Source: Flavobacteriia bacterium
Lineage (GTDB): Bacteria > Bacteroidota > Bacteroidia > Flavobacteriales_D > Crocinitomicaceae
NCBI GenBank assembly: GCA_947463445.1
Contig: CANHRS010000009.1
Location: 1-55,105 of the forward strand
Reading direction: 5' to 3'
Length of the DNA stretch: 55,105 bases
Shown here: positions 45,358 to 53,523 of the stretch, in pieces
How positions within the stretch are numbered: position 1 is the first letter of the stretch
Layout of the letters: each line of letters starts with the position of its first letter
The notes under the pieces: generated by a model
Seen by the model: only the letters and a program-made list of their open reading frames with translations
The model's database searches: none
Told to the model about the DNA's origin: nothing
Program-made: the position numbers and the translations under genes

Positions 45358-46356
45358 TTATTTTTTGCGACTTTGTTTTTTTGCCATTTTATCCAAATCA
45401 GCAAGGGTTTTTAAATAGTCTTTTTCAACCGCACTGAGTGTTTTCGCTTTGTATTTTTTGTATTCTTCAATTGCTTTGTCATGCGCTTGGTGGTACGATA
45501 TTGTTCCTGCACCATCCAATACTTTACGACCCGTTGAAGATAATATATTGTCCAACTCTTTGATATAATCAGCCATGCGCATTTCTTTTTCTTCAATGGC
45601 GTTTAATTCTGCTAAATCAAAATAAGCGGCTACTAAATTATTGAGCACTTTCAATTCTTTTTCTTCTAAGAAATTTTTAGCAACCAAGGCTTCTGCCTGA
45701 GTTGGTTCTTCGCCTTTAAATGTTGTAAGTCCTACAAAAGGTTTGTCGCTATCTACGCGCATATAAATTACTTCACTGGCAGTTTTTCCGTGTGCAGCAT
45801 AATGCAATTTGTTCTGAACAATTTTGAAAAATCGAACACTTTCATCACTTTTGGAGTCATAATCGGTAGCAGTGGAATATAAATCCAGTACTTGCCTGTA
45901 CATTACTTTTTCACTGGAACGAATTTCACGAATTCTATCCAATAACTCTTTCCAAAACACACCACCTCCGAGATTTTTTAGACGTTCATCGTCCATTGTA
46001 AACCCTTTTACAATGTATTCTTTCAGTCGTTGGGTTGCCCATTGACGAAAACGAGTACCTTGAATAGATTTCACTCGGTAACCAACAGAAATGATTACAT
46101 CGAGGTTGTAATATTCTATCTCTCTTTCTACCTCTCGATTTCCTTCCATTCGAACTTGTCGGAAATTCCGACGAGTTGAATTTTGTTCTAATTCTTCTTC
46201 TTTATATATATTTGAAATATGTTCTGTAATAGTGCTTCTACTTTTACCAAAAAGTTGAGCCATTTGCTCTTGTGTTAACCAAACCGTTTCATTCTCTAGT
46301 TTAACATCAACCTTCGTTAAACCATCCTCAGTTGTGTACAATATAATTTCACTCAT
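45358..46356 (-). CDS. RhuM-family protein (second copy)
   Basis: A 332-residue RhuM protein: VWLTQEQMAQLFGKSRSTITEHI (about 26-48), EYYNLDVIISVGYRVKSIQG and RFRQWATQRLKEYIVKGF (about 82-118), LLDRIREIRSSEKVMYRQV (about 139-157). Clearly homologous to the copy at 35657-36643 over its full length but diverged, especially in the C-terminal third, so the pair is not a recent duplication. Family role unknown; the helix-turn-helix-like start suggests DNA binding. It sits between the R-M cluster and mnmE, and so marks the right edge of the accessory region. Its upstream region lacks the TTAATC/GATTAA element. Confidence 0.88.
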   Translation of the reverse strand: MSEIILYTTEDGLTKVDVKLENETVWLTQEQMAQLFGKSRSTITEHISNIYKEEELEQNSTRRNFRQVRMEGNREVEREIEYYNLDVIISVGYRVKSIQGTRFRQWATQRLKEYIVKGFTMDDERLKNLGGGVFWKELLDRIREIRSSEKVMYRQVLDLYSTATDYDSKSDESVRFFKIVQNKLHYAAHGKTASEVIYMRVDSDKPFVGLTTFKGEEPTQAEALVAKNFLEEKELKVLNNLVAAYFDLAELNAIEEKEMRMADYIKELDNILSSTGRKVLDGAGTISYHQAHDKAIEEYKKYKAKTLSAVEKDYLKTLADLDKMAKKQSRKK

Positions 46357-46501
46357 AGCTCAATAAAATCAGTAAAACTCACTTATTCAACAAAAAAGGT
46401 AGTTAGTATTCTTATATTTTCCAAAAAATCGAACGATATAAAATACGAAACATTCTTAAATGGATGGTAATATTATAGTATTTACAGGGGTTTCAGCGCT
46501 T

Positions 46502-47872
46502 CTATTTCCCAATACAAAACTTACTAAAGATATTCCCCAACAAGTCATCTGTAGATATATCCCCCGTAATATTCCCCAAGTGGTACATCCCTTGACGAAT
46601 ATCCATCGCGATAAAATCACCTGTCGTTCCATTTTCTAGTCCTTCCGAAGCTGCTTGTAAAGCAACCGCCGTTTTTTGTAACTCCTCCACGTGACGCGCA
46701 TTGGTAACAATTACCTCTTGTTGGATATCCACGCCTTGCGTAATTTGATCCACCATCCAAGTCGATAATTTAGAAATTCCTGCACCTGTTAAGGCAGATA
46801 AGGACAAGGATGGAACATTTTCAGTTAAGGTAACTTGCTGTACATCCGTTTTATTGAGAACTAACAATACATGTTTATCGGAATTGTTTGCTTGAATTTC
46901 GCTAGCCCAGCTTGCAACTTCTTGCACATCATTGCGCGTTGCATCAGCAAGAACCAACACCAATTGTGCTTGTTGTATTTTTTGTTTGGAACGTTCGATA
47001 CCAATCGCTTCAATTTTGTCGCTGTCGGAATCACTTAATCCCTCGCGAATTCCTGCGGTATCAATCAAACGGAACAAAATTCCATCGATGTTTAAGGTTT
47101 CTTCAATCACATCGCGGGTTGTACCGGCGATATCACTCACGATGGCACGTTCTTCGCCCAATAATTGGTTCAATAAGGTACTTTTACCCGTATTTGGTGC
47201 GCCGACAATGGCCACTGGAACACCATTCTTTAATGCATTCCCTAAATCAAACGAACGAATTAATTTTTGGATATACATCAACACCTCTTTTACCAAGGCT
47301 TTTAATTCTGTACGATCTGCAAATTCTACGTCTTCTTCCGCGAAATCCAACTCCAACTCTACCAAACTCGCAAAGTGGATTAACTTCTCGCGTAAGTCGC
47401 GTAGCTCATTCGAAAACGTACCGCGTAATTGGTTCATCGCGACTTGGTGTGCACGCTTGCTTTGGGACGAAATCAAATCTGCCACCGCTTCTGCTTGCGA
47501 CAAATCCATTTTTCCATTCATAAACGCACGCATCGTGAATTCACCTGGTTGGGCCGTACGACAACCCTGTGCTATCAGTAATTGTAAAATTTGCTGTTGG
47601 ATGTAGGTCGAACCATGACACGCAATCTCTACGGTTGGTTCGCCTGTAAAACTTTTACCACCATGCAGTACTGTCAACAATACCTCATCGATGATCTCTT
47701 CCCCATTTCGTATGCGACCAAAATGCGCGGTATGTGAAACTACCTCACTTAAATTCTTCGAAAAAATAGATGAAACAATCGCTAATGCTTTTTCGCCAGA
47801 AACACGAATTACGGCAATGGCTCCCATTCCATTTGCGGTTGAAAGGGCACAGATAGTATCTTGATTGATCAT
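46502..47872 (-). CDS. mnmE: tRNA uridine-5-carboxymethylaminomethyl(34) synthesis GTPase
   Basis: A 456-residue GTPase that with MnmG modifies wobble U34 of several tRNAs. N-terminal folate-binding domain (about 1-120: DTICALSTANGMGAIAVIRVSG), central helices, then the inserted G domain with G1 GAPNTGKST at 224-232, DTAG (LIDTAGIR), NKTD, and the C-terminal CIGK with the catalytic cysteine C453. The G1 loop reads PNTGKS rather than the more usual PNVGKS, a tolerated variant. It is a core gene next to the accessory island. Confidence 0.96.
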   Translation of the reverse strand: MINQDTICALSTANGMGAIAVIRVSGEKALAIVSSIFSKNLSEVVSHTAHFGRIRNGEEIIDEVLLTVLHGGKSFTGEPTVEIACHGSTYIQQQILQLLIAQGCRTAQPGEFTMRAFMNGKMDLSQAEAVADLISSQSKRAHQVAMNQLRGTFSNELRDLREKLIHFASLVELELDFAEEDVEFADRTELKALVKEVLMYIQKLIRSFDLGNALKNGVPVAIVGAPNTGKSTLLNQLLGEERAIVSDIAGTTRDVIEETLNIDGILFRLIDTAGIREGLSDSDSDKIEAIGIERSKQKIQQAQLVLVLADATRNDVQEVASWASEIQANNSDKHVLLVLNKTDVQQVTLTENVPSLSLSALTGAGISKLSTWMVDQITQGVDIQQEVIVTNARHVEELQKTAVALQAASEGLENGTTGDFIAMDIRQGMYHLGNITGDISTDDLLGNIFSKFCIGK

Positions 47873-48095
47873 GATTTTAAATCTAAATTATTTTCAAAAA
47901 TCTAAAAATTAATTGAAAGTCGCGCAATTTATTTGTCAGATAATTAAATAAAAGCGTATCTCAAGTCACTGACGAATTATTAATTAATGCATTATGGTTA
48001 CAGCCAGTGTTTTAATAAAAATAATTTATGGATTGCATTAACAATCAAAATAAAAAATTATTAAATATTTTTTTCAATTTTATAAAAAAACGAAC

Positions 48096-48407
48096 ATGGT
48101 AAACGTAAGAATCTATTTGAAACAAGAACACAATGCTAAAGAACTTGTGCAACTTTTATTGGAAAACAAATTAATAGCATCAGCATCAATTGATCAAAAC
48201 AATGTTTTGTATAATCTAGAGAATAATGAAGTAACTGAACATATTTATACAGTAATCACTTCACAATCGAAGTCACTACTTTTCAAGGATATTGTTGAAA
48301 AAGTGGAGTCGCACTTAGGAGAACAGCCACCGATTCATTGTACACCAATTGTAGCTTCCAACAAAGTATTTGATGACAGTATTCGGTCAAAAACAAAGAA
48401 AATTTAA
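48096..48407 (+). CDS. CutA-like protein (divergent)
   Basis: A 103-residue protein of the CutA1 (divalent-cation tolerance) fold: VNVRIYLKQEHNAKELVQLLLENKLIASASI (in parts, equal to the opening strand and helix of CutA), then ITSQSKSLLFKDIVEKVESHLG and IHCTPIVASN (strand before the C-terminus, matching the VPEIIALPI region). The Trp-Trp and Glu-rich loop of classical CutA are missing, so metal binding is doubtful. CutA proteins are trimers of the PII-like fold. The start ATG at 48096 fits the family. A tiny membrane protein gene follows after 2 nt. Confidence 0.72.
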   Translation: MVNVRIYLKQEHNAKELVQLLLENKLIASASIDQNNVLYNLENNEVTEHIYTVITSQSKSLLFKDIVEKVESHLGEQPPIHCTPIVASNKVFDDSIRSKTKKI

Positions 48408-48409
48408 CC

Positions 48410-48583
48410 ATGGAGAGCACAAAAAATAAATACATACTACTATCCTTAATTCTGGTAGAAATTGTATTTTTTACCATTATTTGTTTTACTGAAAATAGTA
48501 TATATCGTTACTTGTTTGTTGCGCTCTCTTTTGTTTTAAGTCTTATAATTATTAAACAATTACAAGAACAAAAAACCACGTAA
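48410..48583 (+). CDS. 57-residue membrane protein
   Basis: A short open frame starting 2 nt after the CutA-like stop. The product has two hydrophobic segments, about residues 8-27 (YILLSLILVEIVFFTIICF) and 34-48 (YLFVALSFVLSLIII), a charged N-terminus and a K/Q/E-rich tail. Its tight spacing and same strand suggest co-transcription. I do not recognise a family. It ends 20 nt before the convergent der stop. The alternative that this is a chance frame is weakened by the amphipathic layout but not excluded. Confidence 0.6.
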   Translation: MESTKNKYILLSLILVEIVFFTIICFTENSIYRYLFVALSFVLSLIIIKQLQEQKTT

Positions 48584-48603
48584 AATCCAAGGTAGAAACT
48601 CGT

Positions 48604-49911
48604 TTATTTTTTTCTAAAGAATATTCGAATTGGAATCCCTGAAAAGTTAAAGTTTTCTCGAATTTTATTTTCCAAGAAACGCTTGTAACTCTCCGCTACA
48701 TATTGTGGTAAATTACAGAAAAATGCAAATGCAGGTGCATGTGTTGGTAATTGTGTCACATACTTAATTTGCACATATTTACTTTTTACCGAAGGTGGTG
48801 GAGTTGCGTCAATGATTGGTAATAACAAGTCGTTCAAGTCCGAAGTAGAAACTTTCTTAATACGGTTGGAATAAACTTCCATCGCTGTTTCCAATGCTTT
48901 GTGAATACGTTGTTTGGTTACAGTAGAAGTAAAAATAATTGGAACATCGTTGTACGGTGCCAACTCTTCGCGTAATTTCTCTTCGTATTGTATCATGGTC
49001 ATGTGATCCTTCTCTACTAAATCCCATTTATTTACCAATACCACTACTCCTTTATGATTTTTTTCAATCATATAGTAAATCACCAAATCTTGTTTTTGTA
49101 ATCCTTCCGTAGCGTCAATCATCAAGACACAAACATCTGAATTTTCAATCGTTCTCACCGAACGAAGGGTCGAATAGTATTCAATGTCTTCCGTTACTTT
49201 CGCTTTTTTACGAATTCCTGCTGTATCAACCAAAATAAAATCGAATCCAAAGGCTTTATAACGCGTATTAATCGCGTCACGCGTAGTTCCAGAGATATCG
49301 GTTACAATGTTTCGTTCTTGACCCGTAATCGCGTTTACAAACGAGGATTTGCCCACATTTGGTTTTCCAACAATCGCAATACGTGGAGTATCTGTATCAT
49401 CTTCAAAAGGAGCGTTTTTATCAAAACATTTTACTAGATCGTCTAATAATTCACCTGTACCACTACCATTGGCTGCAGAAAGATCATATACTTCTCCTAA
49501 TCCCAAAGACCAGAATTCAGCCGACATTCCAAAACGCAAAGCACTATCTACTTTATTAGCAACGATAAACACTTTCTTTTTAGACTTACGAAGCATCGCA
49601 GCAACTGTCTCATCTAAATCTACAATTCCAGTTGTAACATCCAACACAAACAAAATCACGTTTGCTTCTTCAATCGCTAATTTTACTTGTTTACGAATTT
49701 CCCCTTCGAAAATATCTTCCGAACCATGCACATATCCTCCTGTATCGATTACCGAAAAAGGTACGCCATTCCACTCACCACGTCCGTAAATACGGTCACG
49801 TGTTACCCCACTCACCTCTTTCACGATCGCATTTTGCGATTCTGTTAATCGATTGAAAATTGTAGATTTTCCTACATTTGGTCTACCTACGATTGCTATT
49901 ATATTGCTCAT
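48604..49911 (-). CDS. der: ribosome-assembly GTPase Der (EngA)
   Basis: A 435-residue protein with two tandem G domains, unique to Der: first G1 GRPNVGKST at 8-16 with DTGGY and NKVD, second G1 GKPNVGKSS (about 182-190) with [11 protein letters not shown] and NKWDLVEKD, and a C-terminal KH-like domain (about 350-435, ending IRIFFRKK). It acts in assembly of the 50S subunit and is essential in many bacteria. Nothing unusual in the motifs. It is followed on the same strand by nothing in this window except the end of the small-protein pair facing it. Confidence 0.97.
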   Translation of the reverse strand: MSNIIAIVGRPNVGKSTIFNRLTESQNAIVKEVSGVTRDRIYGRGEWNGVPFSVIDTGGYVHGSEDIFEGEIRKQVKLAIEEANVILFVLDVTTGIVDLDETVAAMLRKSKKKVFIVANKVDSALRFGMSAEFWSLGLGEVYDLSAANGSGTGELLDDLVKCFDKNAPFEDDTDTPRIAIVGKPNVGKSSFVNAITGQERNIVTDISGTTRDAINTRYKAFGFDFILVDTAGIRKKAKVTEDIEYYSTLRSVRTIENSDVCVLMIDATEGLQKQDLVIYYMIEKNHKGVVVLVNKWDLVEKDHMTMIQYEEKLREELAPYNDVPIIFTSTVTKQRIHKALETAMEVYSNRIKKVSTSDLNDLLLPIIDATPPPSVKSKYVQIKYVTQLPTHAPAFAFFCNLPQYVAESYKRFLENKIRENFNFSGIPIRIFFRKK

Positions 49912-50130
49912 TATCTTTATTTGTTGAAGTAAATTAAAATTTCGGTTTGCCTCAAAAAACCTAATTTATTTTCCCTTCAATCTATTTAATTACTATTTAT
50001 ATTTTCTCTCGCCTCACAACGTCTCTCTTCACACGTCACACCTCACACATCACTTGGTTCCTGAGCTGCTCCATTGAGCCTGCCGAAATGCGCCTCAGAA
50101 CGTCACTCGTCACTCGTCACTTCGTCACTC
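49912..50130. other. der-era intergenic gap with short tandem motif and imperfect hairpin
   Basis: This 219-nt gap holds an AT-rich part (49912-50000), then a GC-richer segment (50001-50130). The second part carries an imperfect inverted repeat with arms GTTCCTGAG (50057-50065) and CTCAGAAC (50094-50101), and then four near-identical CGTCACT(T/C) units (about 50101-50130). A related GTGACG pattern occurs in the 43-nt gap after purF (about 14067-14090). No start-codon or known RNA was seen here. Confidence 0.5.
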
Positions 50131-51006
50131 TCAATACCCGTACTTCTTCAACTTCACTTCCGATTCTCTCCAATCCTTATCCACTTTCACAAAGGTTTCA
50201 AGGAAAACTTGTTTCCCTACAAATCCTTCGATGTCTTTACGTGCTTCACGGCCGATGCGTTTTAACATCATGCCACCTTTTCCGATGATAATACCTTTTT
50301 GAGAATCCCGTTCAACCACAATTACCGCACGAATCCGAATGATATTTTCTTCCACTTCGTATGTATCGACTTCTACTTGGCACGAATACGGCACTTCTTT
50401 CTCGCAATGTAAGAAGATTTTCTCGCGTATCATCTCCGAAACGAAGAAACGTACAGGTCTATCGGATAAATCATCTTTATCGAAATAAGGTGGAGAAACT
50501 GGTAATAACTCCAAAATACGTTGCCATACCCAGTCTTTTCCAAAACCATGTAAGGCAGAAACAGCGATAACTTCCGCATTTGGAACTTTTTCTTTCCAAT
50601 ACGCTAAACGCGTTTCTACTTGGTCTTGTTTTCCAAGATCCACTTTGTTAACAATACAGAGTACTGGAATTTTTAATTTTTTTACACGCTCTAAAGTTGC
50701 AGCGTGATTCATTTCGCTTTCGTAAATATCGGTGATAAAAAGTAAAATATCTGCGTCTTTGAACGAAGATTCTACGTAACTCATCATCTGTTCATGCAAT
50801 TTATACGATGCATTTACCACTCCAGGAGTGTCAGAAAAGACGATTTGGTAGTCTTCTTCGTTAACAATACCATGAATTCTGTGTCTTGTTGTCTGTGCTT
50901 TGGAAGTAACGATAGAAAGTTTTTCACCCACTAACTGGTTCATTAACGTAGACTTACCTACGTTTGGACTTCCTACAATGTTTACAAATCCTGCTTTATG
51001 TGACAT
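50131..51006 (-). CDS. era: ribosome-assembly GTPase Era
   Basis: A 291-residue GTPase: G1 GSPNVGKST (12-20), DTPGV (about 57-61), NKVDLG (about 119-124) and a C-terminal KH domain with IIIGKGGMMLKRIG (about 239-252), which binds the 3' end of 16S rRNA. Complete, ordinary length. It ends 219 nt before der on the same strand, and with mnmE makes three related GTPases in 4.5 kb. The tRNA gene and its promoter lie on the other side of its start. Confidence 0.97.
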   Translation of the reverse strand: MSHKAGFVNIVGSPNVGKSTLMNQLVGEKLSIVTSKAQTTRHRIHGIVNEEDYQIVFSDTPGVVNASYKLHEQMMSYVESSFKDADILLFITDIYESEMNHAATLERVKKLKIPVLCIVNKVDLGKQDQVETRLAYWKEKVPNAEVIAVSALHGFGKDWVWQRILELLPVSPPYFDKDDLSDRPVRFFVSEMIREKIFLHCEKEVPYSCQVEVDTYEVEENIIRIRAVIVVERDSQKGIIIGKGGMMLKRIGREARKDIEGFVGKQVFLETFVKVDKDWRESEVKLKKYGY

Positions 51007-51033
51007 TATTATGAATTATTTATTAAATAAAGT

Positions 51034-51064
51034 TTGGAGTACAAAGAAACAAATTATATCTTTG
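51034..51064 (+). promoter_or_regulatory. promoter of tRNA-fMet
   Basis: TTG (51034-51036), 20-nt spacer, TATCTTTG (51057-51064), about 37 nt before the first base of the tRNA. Confidence 0.65.
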
Positions 51065-51101
51065 TACCGCAATTAAAGTTTAGTACTTTATTTGAATATA
51101 G

Positions 51102-51177
<76 letters not shown>

Positions 51178-51185
51178 AAACAAAA

Positions 51186-51216
51186 GGAATCTAGAAATAG
51201 ATTCCTTTTTTGTTTT
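51186..51216 (+). terminator. rho-independent terminator of tRNA-fMet
   Basis: GGAATCT, loop AGAAAT, AGATTCC, then TTTTTTGTTTTT. Nine nt after the CCA end. Confidence 0.9.
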
Positions 51217-51256
51217 TAACAACCAAATTTTATACCGTGTAAATATCCATTTAGGC

Positions 51257-51293
51257 AAAAAAAATAGGCCGTCCTTTTGAGACAGCCTATTTT
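51257..51293 (-). terminator. rho-independent terminator of the secreted-protein operon
   Basis: Read on the minus strand: AAAATAGGC-(T)-GTC, loop, GAC-(G)-GCCTATTTT, then eight T in all. It ends the transcript of the 51313-53198 pair 20 nt after the stop. Confidence 0.9.
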
Positions 51294-51312
51294 AAAACTT
51301 AATTTATTGGAA

Positions 51313-52722
51313 TTAATCTTTGACCTTTTTAGCTCTAAAACTTCCAGAAAAAGAATATTGTTTTGAATCACTAAACGAAGAAACTTTCCCATCAAAAGTA
51401 CCTTTGATTGCGCTTGTTGCAGAATAATCATCGGATTTCGTAACAGTAAGTGTACAGTTATCTCCTGATTGAAGACATGTAAAAAACTCGTCTGATTTTT
51501 TACTCGTCGTGAGCATAACATATTTAATTGGTTCTCCAGCATTTATGTCAACTAAAGGAAAAGTAGTGTTTCCAATTGCGAAAGAAGCTTTAGAAGCACC
51601 TGATTTATCCATAAAATAAATCGTTAATGTATCATCTTTCGCAGCGTTTATTCCACGCAACACCATTGCTGTAGTGTCTTGAAACGTTTTACATAAAGCA
51701 CCATCATTTAAGCCATCCAATAATCCTTGCTCATTAAAGGTTTTGTCTTTAAAGAAATACGTAGAACCATTAAAGGTTGCTGTAAATTGAAAATCCGTAT
51801 CTTCTACTGGCGCTTTAACTACTGCCATTGAGATAGAACAAACCTGCCCAGCAATAGTGAACGAAAACAAAGCATTTCCTACTGAAGAAGGCGTACCAGA
51901 AACAGTAAATGTTAAACTTCCGTTACCAGTCTCAAAAGTACCTGCTTGCAAAGTTGCTGTTAAACCAAGAACACTAGTAGAACTAATGCTTTGTGATGAA
52001 TAACCGCCACCGTTTCCACCAGTATACGTTATCACAAAAGAAACATTAGATGCTAATTCACCATTATTCAATGAACCATTCACTGAAACCCCGGCACAAT
52101 TTAAAGAAGCAATTTTTCCAGGGCAAATACCTCCGGTTGTCCATGTTGGAAATCCATCACAAAATGATAAACTTTGATTTTGAGTTCCTGGTGTCAAAGA
52201 AACCCAAGTAGAACCATCCCAATATTTCATTTCACCAGCTTTTGCTCCAGATTTAAATGTGCCTTCGGGACCTTGTGGACCTGTTGCTCCAATATCTCCC
52301 TTATCTCCTTTTGGACCAGGTTGACTATTTGCGGAATACAATGCAAACGGCACACTCAATAACTGGCTTGTAGTTATTAACGAATAACTTGTTCCACCTG
52401 CTAGATCTGTTTCTGTTTTTACAAAGTATGGTCCTTTTGACCAATCAATACTTGCGAAAGTTCCACTTACAACTGTTCCGCCACCGATAGCGATGCTCAC
52501 CAATCCATTGGCATTGGAAGTTGGTGTATGTGTTTCTACATATGCTGCCGATCCAATTTCAGAACCTTGCAACAAACTGATTTTCATTCCAACTTTTTTG
52601 TTAGCAACAAAGGCATTATCGGCTCCTCGCACTACTGCTTGGTAGCTAAAACTTTGTGGAGCTTGTGCCCATAAACTTGCGGATAATAATACCGCTGATA
52701 AAACTGTGAAAATTTTCTTCAT
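51313..52722 (-). CDS. secreted protein with collagen-like segment
   Basis: A 469-residue protein: signal peptide (1-20), an N-terminal module of about 110 residues common in Bacteroidota surface proteins (APQSFSYQAVVRGADNAF, then GPYFVKTETDL and LLSVPFALYS), a short collagen-like segment of about six G-x-y triplets at 136-154 (GPKGDKGDIGATGPQGPEG), then beta-rich domains to the end. It lacks a T9SS sorting domain. It follows the 157-residue gene after two bases (TAAGTATG), so they form an operon, and a terminator follows. Surface or secreted; role unknown. Confidence 0.8.
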   Translation of the reverse strand: MKKIFTVLSAVLLSASLWAQAPQSFSYQAVVRGADNAFVANKKVGMKISLLQGSEIGSAAYVETHTPTSNANGLVSIAIGGGTVVSGTFASIDWSKGPYFVKTETDLAGGTSYSLITTSQLLSVPFALYSANSQPGPKGDKGDIGATGPQGPEGTFKSGAKAGEMKYWDGSTWVSLTPGTQNQSLSFCDGFPTWTTGGICPGKIASLNCAGVSVNGSLNNGELASNVSFVITYTGGNGGGYSSQSISSTSVLGLTATLQAGTFETGNGSLTFTVSGTPSSVGNALFSFTIAGQVCSISMAVVKAPVEDTDFQFTATFNGSTYFFKDKTFNEQGLLDGLNDGALCKTFQDTTAMVLRGINAAKDDTLTIYFMDKSGASKASFAIGNTTFPLVDINAGEPIKYVMLTTSKKSDEFFTCLQSGDNCTLTVTKSDDYSATSAIKGTFDGKVSSFSDSKQYSFSGSFRAKKVKD

Positions 52723-52724
52723 AC

Positions 52725-53198
52725 TTACTGATTTTTAATGATTTTAAACGTTTGTACTTTTTTACCCTCGTTGTGTACTTCAACGAAATACGTTGCTACT
52801 GGCAATTGTTTCATATCGATGGTAGTTTCTTCTGAAAGCATCGATGCTTCCGAAATTACTTTTCCTTCCAAATTAATTAGCTTATAAGCTAACTTTTCTT
52901 GCCTGTAATTACCAACGCGCAAGTTTAAGTTTTCCGTTGTAGGATTTGGAAAAGCATTCAACGTAAAGTTAAATTTGTTTTCCTCTAAACTCAAGGTAGA
53001 AATTTCAAAAGCATGTTGCACCCCTTGACTCACCGAGCCAGAAGTGTTTGAAACACTTTGATAAGCCACTTGTCCGATGGAATAACTTATCGATCCTGAC
53101 GCATTAGAAGTTCCGCCACCTGATGCGTTTACCAATGTTTGTCCGAAGACAAAAGCGCAGAATACAAGGCAACTTGTGGTTAATATTGTTTTTTTCAT
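52725..53198 (-). CDS. small T9SS-sorted secreted protein
   Basis: A 157-residue protein: signal peptide (1-20, ending VFGQ), a short Gly/Ser-rich module (GGGTSNASGSISYSIGQVAY then SVSQGVQHAFEI) that is often found at the front of Bacteroidota secreted proteins, and a type A T9SS sorting domain starting NAFPNPTTENLNLRV (about 86-100) and ending TFKIIKNQ. It is secreted, mostly sorting domain plus little else, so it might be a carrier or partner for the downstream protein, which lacks a sorting domain. Operon-linked with that gene. Confidence 0.82.
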   Translation of the reverse strand: MKKTILTTSCLVFCAFVFGQTLVNASGGGTSNASGSISYSIGQVAYQSVSNTSGSVSQGVQHAFEISTLSLEENKFNFTLNAFPNPTTENLNLRVGNYRQEKLAYKLINLEGKVISEASMLSEETTIDMKQLPVATYFVEVHNEGKKVQTFKIIKNQ

Positions 53199-53523
53199 AG
53201 GCTTGTTGTTGTAATTAAGAGACTAAAACACATAAAAATTATTATTTGATAATTGATAAGTTATTGAAATTAAGCGATTAAATTACGTAAAAAATTTATT
53301 TCACAGAAATCCCCTTAGGTTAATAAGGTATGGTGGGTTTATCATTTAAATAATTATTATAAGTGCAACATTCTTATATAAGTTGTTTCTAAGCATTACA
53401 TTAACACAAGCAACTAGTTATTTACTAGTATTAGAAAATATACAATTTCCTGAAGGTGTTAATATTTCAGAAATTGTACCCCATAAGTATCAAGTGTAAC
53501 TTTCAACATTATATGAAATTAAA
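53199..53523. other. 325-nt intergenic gap with hairpin
   Basis: No convincing gene on either strand. TACAATTTCcTGAA (53441-53454) pairs with TTCAGAAATTGTA (53466-53478), a 13-bp stem with one bulged base, 46-83 nt beyond the stop of the 53524 gene on the minus strand; it is the best candidate for that gene's terminator or an mRNA 3'-end stem. ACTAGT occurs twice (53412-53417 and 53424-53429). No TAnnTTTG box on the minus strand for the 157-residue gene was found. Confidence 0.5.

Noticed and set aside
35657-46356. Island considered as an insertion sequence or integrative element
   Set aside because: No transposase, integrase, terminal inverted repeats or conjugation genes are visible; only short imperfect direct repeats.
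46912-47606. Two long open frames on the + strand, antisense to mnmE
   Set aside because: They lie entirely within mnmE, whose product has all family motifs; amino acid composition (many Arg, Ser, His) is that of an antisense shadow.
47873-48095. 223-nt gap between mnmE and the CutA-like gene considered as an RNA gene
   Set aside because: Strongly AT-rich, no stable stem, no Bacteroidota -7 box; I see nothing to support an RNA.
50101-50130. Repeated CGTCACT units considered as CRISPR
   Set aside because: Units are 7-8 bp, adjacent and without spacers.
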